A stretch of 64,000 bases of DNA from positions 1 to 64,000 of the forward strand of contig NZ_JPMY01000005.1 in the NCBI RefSeq assembly GCF_000761545.1. The letters run 5' to 3'. Under the pieces are notes generated by a model. The model ran no database searches, was not told where the DNA came from, and saw only the letters and a list, made by a program, of their open reading frames with translations. Origin of the DNA: Pseudomonas sp. ML96. GTDB lineage: Bacteria > Pseudomonadota > Gammaproteobacteria > Pseudomonadales > Pseudomonadaceae. This document shows, piece after piece, positions 46,704 to 55,820 of the stretch. A program made the position numbers and the translations under genes. Within the stretch, counting starts at the first letter, position 1. Every line of letters starts with the position of its first letter.

Positions 46704-47786
46704 TTACTTCGGCAGTTCGGCGGTGATGCCCTTGACGTAGTAGTTCATGCCCGCCAGTTCGGCGTTGCTGGCCACGGCGCCCTCGGCGATCTTGACCGCG
46801 CCGCTCTGGTCCATGATCGGGCCGGTGAACGGGTGGAAGGTGCCGGCCTTGATGTCGGCGATGATCTTCTCGGCTTCGGCTTTCACGTCAGCCGGTACCA
46901 GGTCGCTGATCGGCAGCTCGATGGTGCCTTCGGCCAGGCCGCCCCAGTAGTCCTGCGACTTCCAGTTGCCATCCATGACCGCCTGGGCGCTCTTGATGTA
47001 GTGCGGTCCCCAGTTGTTGACGATGGAGGTCAGCACGGCTTTCGGGCCGAAGTGGGCCATGTCCGAGGCGTAGCCGACGGCGTATACGCCACGACGCTCG
47101 GCGGTCTGGATCGGCGCCGGGCTGTCGGTGTGCTGGAACACCACGTCCACGCCCTGGTCGATCAGCGCGTTGGCGGCATCGGCTTCCTTGCCCGGATCGA
47201 ACCAGGAGTTGACCCACACCACCTTGATCTCGGTGCCCGGGTTGTACTTGTCCAGGGCCAGCTGGATCGAGTTGATGTCGCGGATCACTTCCGGAATCGG
47301 GAAGGAGGCGATGTAACCGATCTTCTTGGTCTTGGTCATCTTGGCGGCCAGGTAGCCACCGACGTAACGGCCTTCATAGGAAGTCGACAGGTAGGTGCCG
47401 AGGTTCTTGTCCTGCTTGTAGCCGGTGGCGTGCTCGAAGGTGACCTTGGGGAACTGCTTGGCGACCTTGGCGGTGGGGTTCATGTAGCCGAACGAGGTGG
47501 TGAACACCAGGTCATAGCCGCCCTTGGCCATGTTGCGGATCACGCGCTCGGCGTCGGCGCCTTCGGCCACGTTCTCGACGAAGCTGGTCTCGACCTTGTC
47601 GCCGAACTGCTTGATCAGCGCCTGGCGGCCCTGCTCGTGCTGGTAGGTCCAGCCGTGGTCGCCGATCGGGCCGACGTAGACGAAGCCGACCTTCAGCGGA
47701 TCCGCAGCGGAGGCGGAGAGGGTAGCGCTCAGGCCGATGGCGGCGGCGATGCCGCAAACCAGGCTCTTCAGGGAAGTGGTGGACAT
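46704..47786 (-). CDS. BMP-family nucleoside-binding protein of ABC importer
   Basis: 360 residues. A Sec signal peptide (about 1-28, GIAAAIGLSATLSASA) is followed by a PnrA/BMP fold: VGFVYVGPIGDHGWTYQHEQGR, GYDLVFTTSFGYMNP, FEHATGYK, STSYEGRYVGGYLAA and DVVFQHTDSPAPIQTAE. It binds purine nucleosides in characterised members. It is expressed from its own leader after the permease genes, with two RutR-like sites upstream, and supplies substrate to the permeases and ATPase encoded at 47999-51589. Confidence 0.92.
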   Translation of the reverse strand: MSTTSLKSLVCGIAAAIGLSATLSASAADPLKVGFVYVGPIGDHGWTYQHEQGRQALIKQFGDKVETSFVENVAEGADAERVIRNMAKGGYDLVFTTSFGYMNPTAKVAKQFPKVTFEHATGYKQDKNLGTYLSTSYEGRYVGGYLAAKMTKTKKIGYIASFPIPEVIRDINSIQLALDKYNPGTEIKVVWVNSWFDPGKEADAANALIDQGVDVVFQHTDSPAPIQTAERRGVYAVGYASDMAHFGPKAVLTSIVNNWGPHYIKSAQAVMDGNWKSQDYWGGLAEGTIELPISDLVPADVKAEAEKIIADIKAGTFHPFTGPIMDQSGAVKIAEGAVASNAELAGMNYYVKGITAELPK

Positions 47787-47854
47787 AGGGGTTGCTGTGC
47801 TCCGTAGCGAGTTGTTGTAGTGGCCTCAGAGGGCGTTTTGCTCAATGCAATAAA

Positions 47855-47870
47855 TTGACCAGAAAGACAA
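47855..47870. promoter_or_regulatory. RutR-box-like operator upstream of the BMP gene, proximal
   Basis: TTGACCA-GA-AAGACAA. The left half matches TTGACCA exactly; 11 of 14 overall. Located 69-84 bases upstream of the BMP start. Confidence 0.5.
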
Positions 47871-47926
47871 AAAAGCGCTGTTGCGTGTTGCTTCGGGCTT
47901 CTGCGCCATAACGGCCGGCGCAGAAG

Positions 47927-47942
47927 TTGGCGAAATGGTCAA
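47927..47942. promoter_or_regulatory. RutR-box-like operator upstream of the BMP gene, distal
   Basis: TTGGCGA-AA-TGGTCAA. The right half matches TGGTCAA exactly; 12 of 14 overall, the best site in the window. It directly follows the 10-bp hairpin. Confidence 0.55.
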
Positions 47943-47998
47943 AACTGGCGCGCCGTGACGAGCTGCGGCGTGAATCTGGTGCAGTTCGGCGCCCATGC

Positions 47999-48925
47999 TC
48001 AATGGCCCGCCTTCCACGGCTGACCGAGGGAAACCGGGGCATACAGGCGGGTCTTGATCGCGTCGCGGGAGAGCACCACCAGCACCAGGATGGTCGCCAC
48101 ATAGGGCAGCATTGCCAGCAGATTGGACGGCACGCTGATGCCGATGCCCTGCGCGACCAGGTGGAGGATGCTGGCCAGGCCGAACAGGTAGGCGCCGAGC
48201 AGCACGCGGAAGACCCGCCAGCTGGCGAACACCACCAGGGCCAGGGCGATCCAGCCGCGGCCGGCGGTCATGTTCTCCGCCCACATCGGCGTGTAGGCCA
48301 GCGACAAGTAGCCACCGGCCAGGCCGGCCATGGCGCCGCCAAACAGAATCGCCAGGGTGCGCACGCGCAGCACCGACAAGCCCATGGCGCTGGCGGCGTC
48401 CGGATTCTCGCCGACGGCCTGCAGGATCAGGCCGATGCGGCTCTTCAGCAGCACCCAGGCGATCAGCGCGAACAGGGCGAAGGACAGGTAGACCAGCACG
48501 TCCTGGTTGAACAGCATGTGGCCGATCAGCGGGATGTCGGCCAGCAGCGGGATGGCCACTGGCTCGAAGCCGGTCAGCGGCTTACCGACCCAGGCGGCGC
48601 CGACGAAGGCCGACAGGCCGACACCGAAGATGGTCAGCGCCAGGCCCGTGGCCACCTGGTTGGCCTGGCAGCCCAGCGCCACCAGAGCGAACAACGAGGA
48701 CAGCAGCATGCCGGCCAGGCACGCCAGCAGCACGCCGAGCCACAGGTTGCCGCTGGCGAAGGCGACGATGAAGCCGATCACCGCGCCGAACAGCATCATG
48801 CCTTCCTGGCCGAGGTTGAGGACGCCACTCTTCTCGCACACCAGCTCGCCGAGGGCGACCAGTAGCAGTGGGGTGCCGCAGCGCACCATGGCATAGAGGA
48901 TGTTGGACAGCAGGTCGAGATCCAT
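47999..48925 (-). CDS. Nucleoside ABC importer permease 2
   Basis: 308 residues, about nine to ten hydrophobic segments, of the branched-chain/sugar-type permease family (BPD_transp_2). Family stretches are CGTPLLLVALGELVCEKSGVLNLGQEGMMLFGAV and GENPDAASAMGLSVLRVRTLAI (the EAA-like coupling loop). It pairs with the permease at 48938. Gap to that gene is 12 bases. Likely NupQ-like. Confidence 0.9.
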   Translation of the reverse strand: MDLDLLSNILYAMVRCGTPLLLVALGELVCEKSGVLNLGQEGMMLFGAVIGFIVAFASGNLWLGVLLACLAGMLLSSLFALVALGCQANQVATGLALTIFGVGLSAFVGAAWVGKPLTGFEPVAIPLLADIPLIGHMLFNQDVLVYLSFALFALIAWVLLKSRIGLILQAVGENPDAASAMGLSVLRVRTLAILFGGAMAGLAGGYLSLAYTPMWAENMTAGRGWIALALVVFASWRVFRVLLGAYLFGLASILHLVAQGIGISVPSNLLAMLPYVATILVLVVLSRDAIKTRLYAPVSLGQPWKAGH

Positions 48926-48937
48926 GGGTACTCCGAA

Positions 48938-50035
48938 TCAGGCCAGGGCGTCGCGGGTGGCCGCGCGCTTGTGCCACAGCGGTTTCAGCCGCGGCTTGTA
49001 GAGGATCAGCACATCGCAGGCGAGCAGGTAGAACAGCATCATTCCCTGGAACAGCTCGGTCAGCGATTGCGGCAGGTTGAGGTTCATCTGCGCGTTCTCG
49101 CCGCCCAGGTAGAGCAGGGCCATGAGTAGGCCGGCGCAGACGATGCCGATCGGGTTGAGACGGCCGAGGAAGGCCACGGTGATGGCGGCGTAGCCGTAGC
49201 CCGGTGATACCTGCGGCACCAGTTGGCCGATCGGCCCGGTGACTTCGCTGACCCCGGCCAGACCAGCCAGACCGCCGCTGATCAGCAGCGCCAGCCAGAC
49301 CAGGCGCTTCTCGCGGAAACCGACGAAGCCGGCGGCGCGCTGGTCGAGGCCGAGCACCTTGATCTGGAAGCCGAGGAAGCTCTTCTGCAGCAGCACCCAG
49401 ACCGCCACCAGGGCGAACAGGGCGAAGAACAGGCCGATATGCACGCGGCCGTCCTCGAACAGCTGCGGCAGGCGGCTGGCGTCACCGAACATCGCCGACT
49501 CGGGGAAGCTGAAGCCGTTCGGGTCCTTGAGCGGGCCGTGGACGAAGAACAGCAGCAGGTTCAGGGCGATGTAGTTGAGCATGATGGTGGTGAGGATTTC
49601 GTTGGCGTTGAACTGCGTGCGCAGCCACGCCGCCAGAGCACCCCAGGCAGCGCCGGCAAGCGCGCCGACGGCGATCACCAGGACCAGCGCCCAGCGGCTT
49701 TCCCAGTCGATGATGTGCACCGCCAGCGCGCTGCCGACCAGAGCGCCCATCAGCAGCTGGCCCTCGGCGCCGATGTTCCAGATCCGCGCCTGGTAGGCCA
49801 CGGCCAGGCCGAAGGCGCAGAGCAGGATCGGCAGCGCCTTGATCAGCAGCTCCGAGACGCCGTAGAAGTCGCTGATCGGCTCGATCAGCAGGGTGTGGAA
49901 GGTGGCCAGCGGATCGTGGCCGAGCGCGGCGAACAGGATCGCCCCGCTGATCAGCGTCAGCAGGCCGGCCAGCAGCGGCGAGAGCAGGAGCATGGCGCGC
50001 GACTGCTGGGTACGGGGTTCGAGGGATAACAGCAT
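48938..50035 (-). CDS. Nucleoside ABC importer permease 1
   Basis: 365 residues, about ten membrane segments, BPD_transp_2 family. Family stretches include AYQARIWNIGAEGQLLMGALVGSALA, GALAGAAWGALAAWLRTQFNANEILTTIMLNYIALNLL and FLGFQIKVLGLDQRAAGFVGF. It forms the heterodimeric channel with permease 2. The start lies 12 bases after the ATPase stop codon, so it is one operon ATPase-permease-permease. Likely NupP-like. Confidence 0.9.
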   Translation of the reverse strand: MLLSLEPRTQQSRAMLLLSPLLAGLLTLISGAILFAALGHDPLATFHTLLIEPISDFYGVSELLIKALPILLCAFGLAVAYQARIWNIGAEGQLLMGALVGSALAVHIIDWESRWALVLVIAVGALAGAAWGALAAWLRTQFNANEILTTIMLNYIALNLLLFFVHGPLKDPNGFSFPESAMFGDASRLPQLFEDGRVHIGLFFALFALVAVWVLLQKSFLGFQIKVLGLDQRAAGFVGFREKRLVWLALLISGGLAGLAGVSEVTGPIGQLVPQVSPGYGYAAITVAFLGRLNPIGIVCAGLLMALLYLGGENAQMNLNLPQSLTELFQGMMLFYLLACDVLILYKPRLKPLWHKRAATRDALA

Positions 50036-50047
50036 GTCGGGCTCTCG

Positions 50048-51589
50048 TCAGGCAGCGTCTTGCGGGGTGTCGAACTGGCCGGCCATCCAGCGGCCGACCT
50101 CCACGGTATGGGTCTCGGCGGTGGCCTTGAGCGGTGACAGGCGACCGCTACACAGGGCGCCGATGCGGTCGCTGATCTGGAACAGCTCGTCGAGGTCCTC
50201 GGAGATCACCAGGATCGCCGCGCCGGCATCGCGCAGGGCGATCAGCGCGCGGTGGATGGCGGCGGCTGCGCCGACGTCCACGCCCCAGGTCGGGTGCGCG
50301 GCCACCAGCAGCTTGGGGTTCTGCAGGATCTCGCGGCCGAGGATGAACTTCTGCAGGTTGCCGCCGGACAGGCTGCGGGCCGGGGTGTGGGCGTCGGGGG
50401 TCTTCACCGCGAAGCGGCGGATGATCTCCTCGGCCAGCGCCAGCACCTTGCCGGCGCGGATCATGCCGCGGCTGACCAGGCCCTGCTGGAAGGCGGTAAG
50501 CAGGGCATTGTCGGAGAGGCTCATCTCCGGCACCGCGCCATGGCCGAGCCGCTCGGCCGGCACGAAGGCCAGGCCGCGGGCGCGGCGGGCGTCCGGGTAG
50601 AGGTGGGCCATCGGCTGGCCGTCGAGAGTGATGCGCTCGCGCTCGCCGGTCGCCAGGCGGACTTCGCCGGAGAGCAGGGCGAGCAGCTCGTCCTGGCCGT
50701 TGCCGGCGACCCCGGCGATGCCGACGATCTCGCCGCTGCGCACTTCCAGGCGCAGGTTGGCGAAGGAAGTGCCGAACGGGTCCTTGTTGCGCCAGCTCAA
50801 GTCATCCACGCGCAGGCGCGGCAGGCCGCCGGCGACTTTCGGGTAGCTGGCCTCCAGGCCCTCGGCGTCGCCGACCATCAGTCGTGCCAGTTGCAGGTCG
50901 CTGCACTCGGCCGGCACACAGTCGCCGGACACCCGGCCGCCGCGCAGCACGGTGGCGTTGTGGCAAAGGGCGCGCACTTCGCCGAGCTTGTGGCTGATGA
51001 ACAGAATGCTGCAGCCCTCGGCGGCCAGGGCGCGCAGGGTGACGAACAGCTCCTCGACCTCCTGCGGGGTGAGCACCGAGGTCGGCTCGTCGAGGATCAG
51101 CAGCTTGATGTCCTGCATCAGGCAGCGAACGATCTCCACGCGCTGGCGCTCGCCGATGGACAGGCTGTGCACCAGGCGCTCGGGCTCCAGGCCCATGCCG
51201 TAACGCTGCGATACCTCGCGGATGCGCGGCGCCAGCTGCTTCGGCGTGCCGGCTTCGCGGCCCAGAGCCAGGGCGATGTTCTCGGCCACGGTCAGGGTCT
51301 CGAACAGCGAGAAGTGCTGGAACACCATGCCGATGCCCAGCTCGCGGGCCTGGGCCGGGTCGCGTACCTGGACCGGATTGCCCTCCCAGAGCACCTCGCC
51401 GGAGTCCGGCTGGGTCACGCCGTAGATGATCTTCATCAGGGTGCTCTTGCCGGCGCCGTTCTCGCCGAGCAGGGCGTGAATCTCGCCGGGCTGGATGCTC
51501 AGGTCGACGCGGTCGTTGGCCAGCGTGCCCGGATAGCGCTTGGTGATGGCGCGCAATTGCAGGCGTTGCGGCAGATCAGATTGGGACAT
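50048..51589 (-). CDS. Nucleoside ABC importer double ATPase
   Basis: 513 residues made of two fused ABC domains. Domain 1: Walker A GENGAGKST (about 41-49), signature LSIGERQRVE, Walker B LLILDEPTSVL. Domain 2: degenerate Walker A GVAGNGQDELL, signature LSGGNLQKFILGREI and LLVAAHPTWGVD. This arrangement is typical of CUT2-like/BMP-type nucleoside importers such as NupO. First gene of the importer operon, with an operator-like site 45-60 bases upstream. Confidence 0.93.
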   Translation of the reverse strand: MSQSDLPQRLQLRAITKRYPGTLANDRVDLSIQPGEIHALLGENGAGKSTLMKIIYGVTQPDSGEVLWEGNPVQVRDPAQARELGIGMVFQHFSLFETLTVAENIALALGREAGTPKQLAPRIREVSQRYGMGLEPERLVHSLSIGERQRVEIVRCLMQDIKLLILDEPTSVLTPQEVEELFVTLRALAAEGCSILFISHKLGEVRALCHNATVLRGGRVSGDCVPAECSDLQLARLMVGDAEGLEASYPKVAGGLPRLRVDDLSWRNKDPFGTSFANLRLEVRSGEIVGIAGVAGNGQDELLALLSGEVRLATGERERITLDGQPMAHLYPDARRARGLAFVPAERLGHGAVPEMSLSDNALLTAFQQGLVSRGMIRAGKVLALAEEIIRRFAVKTPDAHTPARSLSGGNLQKFILGREILQNPKLLVAAHPTWGVDVGAAAAIHRALIALRDAGAAILVISEDLDELFQISDRIGALCSGRLSPLKATAETHTVEVGRWMAGQFDTPQDAA

Positions 51590-51633
51590 GGTCGGCTCGG
51601 TGAATGGTCAGTGTGCGGCAGATAAGCAAAAAC

Positions 51634-51649
51634 ATGGCCAGATGGTCAG
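51634..51649. promoter_or_regulatory. RutR-box-like operator upstream of the ATPase gene
   Basis: ATGGCCA-GA-TGGTCAG matches TTGACCAnnTGGTCAA at 11 of 14 positions and lies 45-60 bases upstream of the ATPase start. A further half-site TGGTCAG occurs at 51605-51611. Confidence 0.5.
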
Positions 51650-51763
51650 GATGGTTTGTCGGCCCCGTATTTCCTGGCTTTGCGGCATATCCAAGGCGTT
51701 ATTGTTGGTCCCCGTGGGCGATGTTGGTGCGCGCCTGCGTTACGGACGGAAGCGCTGCACCAC

Positions 51764-52432
51764 TTATGCACCAGTGCTGGGGGGCTGCAGGCCGCAACCT
51801 TTCAGAATCACCTGGGTGAGCGAGCGCGTCGCCCGCTCGAAGTCCGCCTCGGCGAGCTGCTCGCGGCCCAGCACGCGGCGGATCTGCGCACCGAAGTCGG
51901 CGTAGTGCTGGGTGCTGCTCCACAGCAGGAAGATCAGGTGAGCCGGGTCGACCGGGTCCATGCGCCCGGCGGCGATCCACTGTTCGAACACCGCCGTACG
52001 GCCGATGAACCAGTTGCGGTAGTCCTGATCGAAGTACGCGCTGAGGCAGGTGCAGCCGCCGATCACCTCCATGGCGAAGATGCGTGAGGCCTCCGGGTGC
52101 AGGCGCGAGAACTCCATCTTGGCGCGGATGTAGGTGCTCAGCGCCACGGCGGGGTCGTCGTCGACGCTGAGGTGGTTGAAGGTGCTGTCCCACAACTCGA
52201 TGATGTCGGTGAGCACCGCGACGTAGAGGCTCAGCTTGTTGGTGAAGTAGTAGTGCAGGTTGGCCTTGGGCAGGTCCGCCTGCAGGGCGATGTTGAGCAT
52301 GGTGGTGCCCTTGAAGCCGTGGCGGGCGAACTCCTGGGCGGCGGCGGCGAGGATGCGACTCTCGTTGGCCTGGCGAATGCGGCCGGCCGGTTTCTCCGCA
52401 CTGGCCGAATGGGAGGGGATGAGGATGTTCAT
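51764..52432 (-). CDS. RutR-like TetR-family regulator
   Basis: 222 residues from the ATG at 52430-52432. The N-terminal helix-turn-helix (ILAAAAQEFARHGFKGTTMLNIALQADLPKANLHYYFTNK) and the C-terminal ligand domain follow E. coli RutR closely, especially DPAHLIFLLWSSTQHYADFGAQIRRVLG. RutR senses uracil/thymine and controls pyrimidine and purine catabolism. Here the genes around it suggest a purine or nucleobase effector. It is upstream of the ABC operon on the same strand, and a strong matching palindrome sits in its own promoter region (52474-52489). Confidence 0.87.
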   Translation of the reverse strand: MNILIPSHSASAEKPAGRIRQANESRILAAAAQEFARHGFKGTTMLNIALQADLPKANLHYYFTNKLSLYVAVLTDIIELWDSTFNHLSVDDDPAVALSTYIRAKMEFSRLHPEASRIFAMEVIGGCTCLSAYFDQDYRNWFIGRTAVFEQWIAAGRMDPVDPAHLIFLLWSSTQHYADFGAQIRRVLGREQLAEADFERATRSLTQVILKGCGLQPPSTGA

Positions 52433-52473
52433 TGCGACTCTCGCTGAGGCTGGTGCCGCTTCCCTGCAAATAG

Positions 52474-52489
52474 CTGACCAATTGATCAG
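52474..52489. promoter_or_regulatory. RutR-box-like operator in the TetR gene's own promoter region
   Basis: CTGACCA-AT-TGATCAG is a palindrome with one mismatch between halves and matches TTGACCAnnTGGTCAA at 11 of 14. It lies 42-57 bases upstream of the regulator start, as expected for autoregulation. Confidence 0.6.
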
Positions 52490-52601
52490 AGCCGCCGTTG
52501 CTGGGGGATACGCCGGCAATCGGCGCTGCGAGCGCCCTGCGGCGAGGCGCGGGCGTCGTTTTGGTGCGACGGATTCTTATTCCTACTGAATTACTAGGAC
52601 T

Positions 52602-52630
52602 TTGTCCGGGAGCGGCGATTGGCGTACACT
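52602..52630 (+). promoter_or_regulatory. Probable sigma-70 promoter of nfuA
   Basis: TTGTCC (52602-52607), a 17-base spacer and TACACT (52625-52630). Both hexamers match the consensus at 4 of 6 positions. The nfuA ATG lies 25 bases further on. Confidence 0.4.
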
Positions 52631-52655
52631 GGCGCCACGTTTGCGAGGAGTTGCC

Positions 52656-53240
52656 ATGAGCGCCATCACCATTACCGACGCCGCCCACGATTATCTGGCT
52701 GATCTGCTGAAGAAGCAGAACACCACCGGTATCGGCATCCGCGTCTTCATCACCCAGCCCGGCACGCCTTACGCTGAGACCTGCATCGCCTACTGCAAGC
52801 CAGGCGAGCAGAAGGCCGAAGACACCGCCCTGGCGCTGAAGGAATTCACCGCCTGGATCGACGCCGTCAGCGAGCCGTTCCTGGAAGACGCCGTTGTCGA
52901 CTACTCCACCGACCGCATGGGCGGCCAGCTGACCATCAAGGCGCCGAACGCCAAAGTGCCGATGGTCAACGAAGACAGCCCGATCACCGAGCGCATCAAC
53001 TATTACCTGCAGACCGAGATCAACCCCGGCCTCGCCAGCCATGGCGGCCAGGTGAGCCTGGTCGACGTGGTCGAGGAAGGCATCGCCGTGCTGCGTTTCG
53101 GCGGCGGCTGCCAGGGCTGTGGTCAGGCCGACTTCACCCTCAAGGAGGGTATCGAGAAGACCCTGCTGGAGCGCATCCCTGAGCTGAAGGGCGTGCGTGA
53201 CGTGACCGACCACAGCAATCGCGAGAACGCCTACTACTGA
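52656..53240 (+). CDS. nfuA: Fe-S cluster carrier NfuA
   Basis: 194 residues from the ATG at 52656 with a GAGGAG site. The N-terminal A-type-like domain (about 1-100, without the full set of A-type cysteines) is followed by a NifU-like domain with C152-x2-C155 (GGGCQGCGQ), which binds a [4Fe-4S] cluster in the homodimer. It delivers or repairs Fe-S clusters under oxidative stress or iron limitation. The upstream gene is divergent; a terminator follows at 53259. Confidence 0.96.
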   Translation: MSAITITDAAHDYLADLLKKQNTTGIGIRVFITQPGTPYAETCIAYCKPGEQKAEDTALALKEFTAWIDAVSEPFLEDAVVDYSTDRMGGQLTIKAPNAKVPMVNEDSPITERINYYLQTEINPGLASHGGQVSLVDVVEEGIAVLRFGGGCQGCGQADFTLKEGIEKTLLERIPELKGVRDVTDHSNRENAYY

Positions 53241-53258
53241 GTGTTCGCGGCTGCATGA

Positions 53259-53285
53259 GAAAGGCGCCCTCGGGCGCCTTTCGTC
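53259..53285. terminator. Terminator between nfuA and the MFS gene
   Basis: GAAAGGCGCCC (53259-53269) pairs with GGGCGCCTTTC (53272-53282). A and T flanks suit both convergent genes. Confidence 0.85.
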
Positions 53286-53304
53286 TTTCTGGCGAATCGC
53301 TTCG

Positions 53305-54474
53305 CTAGGCCGGCACGGCCTGGCGGCGGCCGCTGGCCAATGCCAGTAGCGCCAGAGCCAACAGCGGCAGCATGGCCAGGTTGACCGGGTTCCAGCCCAG
53401 GCCGCTGATCAGCGCACCGGAGGCGAAGGAGGCGCAGGCCGCCACCGTGCCGTTGCCCAGCTCCATCAGACCTTGGGCCTGGCCGCGTTCTTCCGGCGCA
53501 TGGCCCTGGCCGAGCAGGGTGGTGCCGGCAACCAGCATCAGGTTCCAGCCCATGCCCAGCAGCAGCGACGAGACCAGGAAGTAGCTCTGCAGCTGCCCGC
53601 TCAGGGCGATGCCGGTGCTCGCCGCCAGCAGCACGATGCCGAGCAGGGCGACGCGGCGGCAGCCCAGGCGATCCACCAGCGGACCGGCGAAGAAGGCGGG
53701 CAGGAACATGCCGACCATGTGCCAGCGGATCACCTCGGCGCCGGCCTCCAGGGGCAGGCCGCACAGGCTCATGGCCAGCGGCGTGGCATTCATCACCAGG
53801 ATCATCAGGCCATGGCCGATGGCGGTGGTGGCGATGGCAGTGCGTACCACTGGGCGGCTGAGCAGCGTGCGCAGGGCGGCCAGGCCGCCAGCGCTGCCGG
53901 GCGGCAGGGCGCCCTGCTGCAGGCCGGACAACAGCAGCAGACCCAGGCTGGCTAGGGCGGCGACTGCCAGATAGGCGCCGACGAAGGGCGTGGCCAGGGC
54001 GTTCTGCGCCCATAGGGCGAGCGGCGGTGCCAGCAGCGCCGCGCACAGGCCGCCGCCGATCACCCAGGCGGTGGCGCGACCTTTGTGCGCCTCGTCAACG
54101 GCTTCCAGCGCGGCGAAGCGGTAGTACATTGCCGAGGCCTGGTAGATGCCCAGCGGCAGGGCGCCCAGACAGAACAGCCAGAAGTCCGCGAGCCATATGC
54201 CGCCGGCGCTGATCAGGCCGCCGAGCACGCCGCTGGCAGCGCCCAGCAGCAGCCCGGCCCGCCTGCCATGGCGCTGCATGAACAGCGACAGCGGCTGGGT
54301 GGCGAACAGGTAGCCGAGCACCAGCAGGGCCAGCGGCAGGGTGGCCAGGCCGTTATAGGGCGCCAATTGCAAGCCGACCAGCGAGGTCAGCGTCACCCCG
54401 ATCAGGGTGCAGCTCCAGAACAGCGCCTGGGCGAGGAACAAACGCAGTAGCGTGGGATTGCGCAGCAGGAACAT
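53305..54474 (-). CDS. MFS transporter
   Basis: 389 residues with twelve predicted membrane helices. It has the loop-2/3 pattern LATQPLSLFMQRHGRRAGLLLGAASG and a second-half GPLVDRLGCRRVALLG, consistent with the major facilitator superfamily. It ends the operon GlxA-type regulator, DUF1272, MFS (gap of 9 bases to the DUF1272 gene). Function: probably efflux of a small molecule; substrate unknown. In PAO1 an MFS gene also follows nfuA. Confidence 0.88.
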   Translation of the reverse strand: MFLLRNPTLLRLFLAQALFWSCTLIGVTLTSLVGLQLAPYNGLATLPLALLVLGYLFATQPLSLFMQRHGRRAGLLLGAASGVLGGLISAGGIWLADFWLFCLGALPLGIYQASAMYYRFAALEAVDEAHKGRATAWVIGGGLCAALLAPPLALWAQNALATPFVGAYLAVAALASLGLLLLSGLQQGALPPGSAGGLAALRTLLSRPVVRTAIATTAIGHGLMILVMNATPLAMSLCGLPLEAGAEVIRWHMVGMFLPAFFAGPLVDRLGCRRVALLGIVLLAASTGIALSGQLQSYFLVSSLLLGMGWNLMLVAGTTLLGQGHAPEERGQAQGLMELGNGTVAACASFASGALISGLGWNPVNLAMLPLLALALLALASGRRQAVPA

Positions 54475-54483
54475 GACAGGGCC

Positions 54484-54723
54484 TCACTGGCAGCCGGCGG
54501 GCTTGTGGGTGCGCTCGGTGACGGCGGGGCAGCGCTCCAGCTTGGCCGCTGGCCGAATCGGTCGGCGCACCAGCTCGCCGCCACAGTTGGGGCAGTGACC
54601 GTGCAGGCGGTTCTCTGCACAGTCCTGGCAGAAGGTGCACTCGAAGGAGCAGATCATCGCTTCGCGCGAGTCCGGGGGTAGGTCGCGGTCGCAGCATTCG
54701 CAGCCGGGGCGCAGTTGCAGCAT
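54484..54723 (-). CDS. DUF1272 cysteine-rich protein
   Basis: 79 residues. The sequence has the DUF1272 layout of several Cys pairs (CECC, CSFECTFCQDC, HCPNCGG), so it should bind one or two zinc ions, probably as a small zinc-ribbon protein. It starts with MLQLRPGCECCDRDLPPDS. It lies between the GlxA-type regulator and the MFS gene on the same strand. Function unknown. Confidence 0.88.
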   Translation of the reverse strand: MLQLRPGCECCDRDLPPDSREAMICSFECTFCQDCAENRLHGHCPNCGGELVRRPIRPAAKLERCPAVTERTHKPAGCQ

Positions 54724-54755
54724 GGTGGTTCTCCTTGGCGTAGTGATGGTCGGAT

Positions 54756-55739
54756 TCAGGCGAAGCGCTGGGCGTAGTCCTGGGGGCTGACCGCCAGGTG
54801 CTTGTGAAAGGTGCGGCGCAGGTTCTCCGGGTGGCGGAAGCCGGTCAGCCGCGCCACCGTGCCGATCGATGCGCCGCTGTCCTGCAGCAAACCGCGGGCG
54901 GCCTCCAGGCGCAGCTGTTCGACATAACGGCCCGGGCCCATGCCCAGTTCCTGAACGAACAGGCGAGACAGGCTGCGGGTGGACAGGCTGGCGTGCTCGG
55001 CCAGCTTTTCCAGCGACAGGTCGGCGGCGAGGTTCTGCGCCATCCATTCCAGTAGGCCAAGCAGGCGTGGCGTGCGGCTGGCGTCCGGGGCGAGCAGGGC
55101 GCTGAACTGCGCCTGGCCGCCGGGGCGACGCAGGAACATCACCAGGCGGCGGGCCACGGCCAATGCCAGCGGCCGGCCCAGATCGGCCTCGACCAGCGCC
55201 AGGGCCAGGTCGATCCCCGCGGTGACGCCGGCGGAGGTGAAGATATGGGCGTCGCCGTCGCGGCCGCTGGGGTCGTAGGTATGCAGGCGATCACCGTCCA
55301 CCTCGATGCCGGGGTGGCAGCTCAACGCGGCCACGTCGGCCCAGTGGGTGGTGGCGCGACGCCCTGCGAGCAGGCCGGCGGCGGCCAGGATCAGCGCGCC
55401 GGAGCACACCGAGCCGAGACGGCGAATGTGTGGTTCGGCCGCGCATAGCCAGTCGAGCAGCGGCTGGTTGTTGCATTGGGCGATCTCGCCTAGGCCGCCG
55501 GGAATCAGCAGGGTATCCAGTTCACCGGCAACGCAGTCGTGGCAGGCGCGTTCCGCGACCAGCTGGAAGCCGGCGGACGTGGCAATCGGCCCGGGAACAT
55601 CGGCTAGCACCAGCAGGCGGTAAGCCTCGGGCAGGCCCTGGCGGCGCAACTCGACGTTGGCCGAGGCGAACACTTGCAGCGGGCCGGTCACGTCCAGGCT
55701 CATCACATCCGCATAGAGCAGGCTGGCAATGGTCTTCAT
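54756..55739 (-). CDS. GlxA-family regulator (DJ-1/PfpI + AraC domains)
   Basis: 327 residues. Residues about 4-185 form a DJ-1/PfpI-like domain (YADVMSLDVTGPLQVFASANVELRR, GSVCSGALILAAAGLLAGRRATTHWADV); the nucleophile-position Cys is in SVCSGA. A double AraC helix-turn-helix fills about 225-325 (LEKLAEHASLSTRSLSRLFVQELG; VARLTGFRHPENLRRTFHKHL). Related regulators control carnitine, arginine or glycine-betaine metabolism. It is first gene of the operon with DUF1272 and the MFS exporter, and probably regulates it. Confidence 0.9.
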   Translation of the reverse strand: MKTIASLLYADVMSLDVTGPLQVFASANVELRRQGLPEAYRLLVLADVPGPIATSAGFQLVAERACHDCVAGELDTLLIPGGLGEIAQCNNQPLLDWLCAAEPHIRRLGSVCSGALILAAAGLLAGRRATTHWADVAALSCHPGIEVDGDRLHTYDPSGRDGDAHIFTSAGVTAGIDLALALVEADLGRPLALAVARRLVMFLRRPGGQAQFSALLAPDASRTPRLLGLLEWMAQNLAADLSLEKLAEHASLSTRSLSRLFVQELGMGPGRYVEQLRLEAARGLLQDSGASIGTVARLTGFRHPENLRRTFHKHLAVSPQDYAQRFA

Positions 55740-55820
55740 GGGCTATCTCCAGGAGTTGGAGAGAGTCTGCACCTGCTGCCCAATGGCAACAAGGACAGTT
55801 AGCCCACAGATATTGCCACT

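Larger units (their letters stand above)
47787..47998. other. BMP-gene leader with hairpin and two operator-like sites
   Basis: 212 bases between the last permease and the BMP gene. It holds a 10-bp hairpin CTTCTGCGCC-9-GGCGCAGAAG (47898-47926), with operator-like sites at 47855-47870 and 47927-47942. The hairpin has no T run after it on the minus strand, so it may act as an RNA-stability element. Confidence 0.5.
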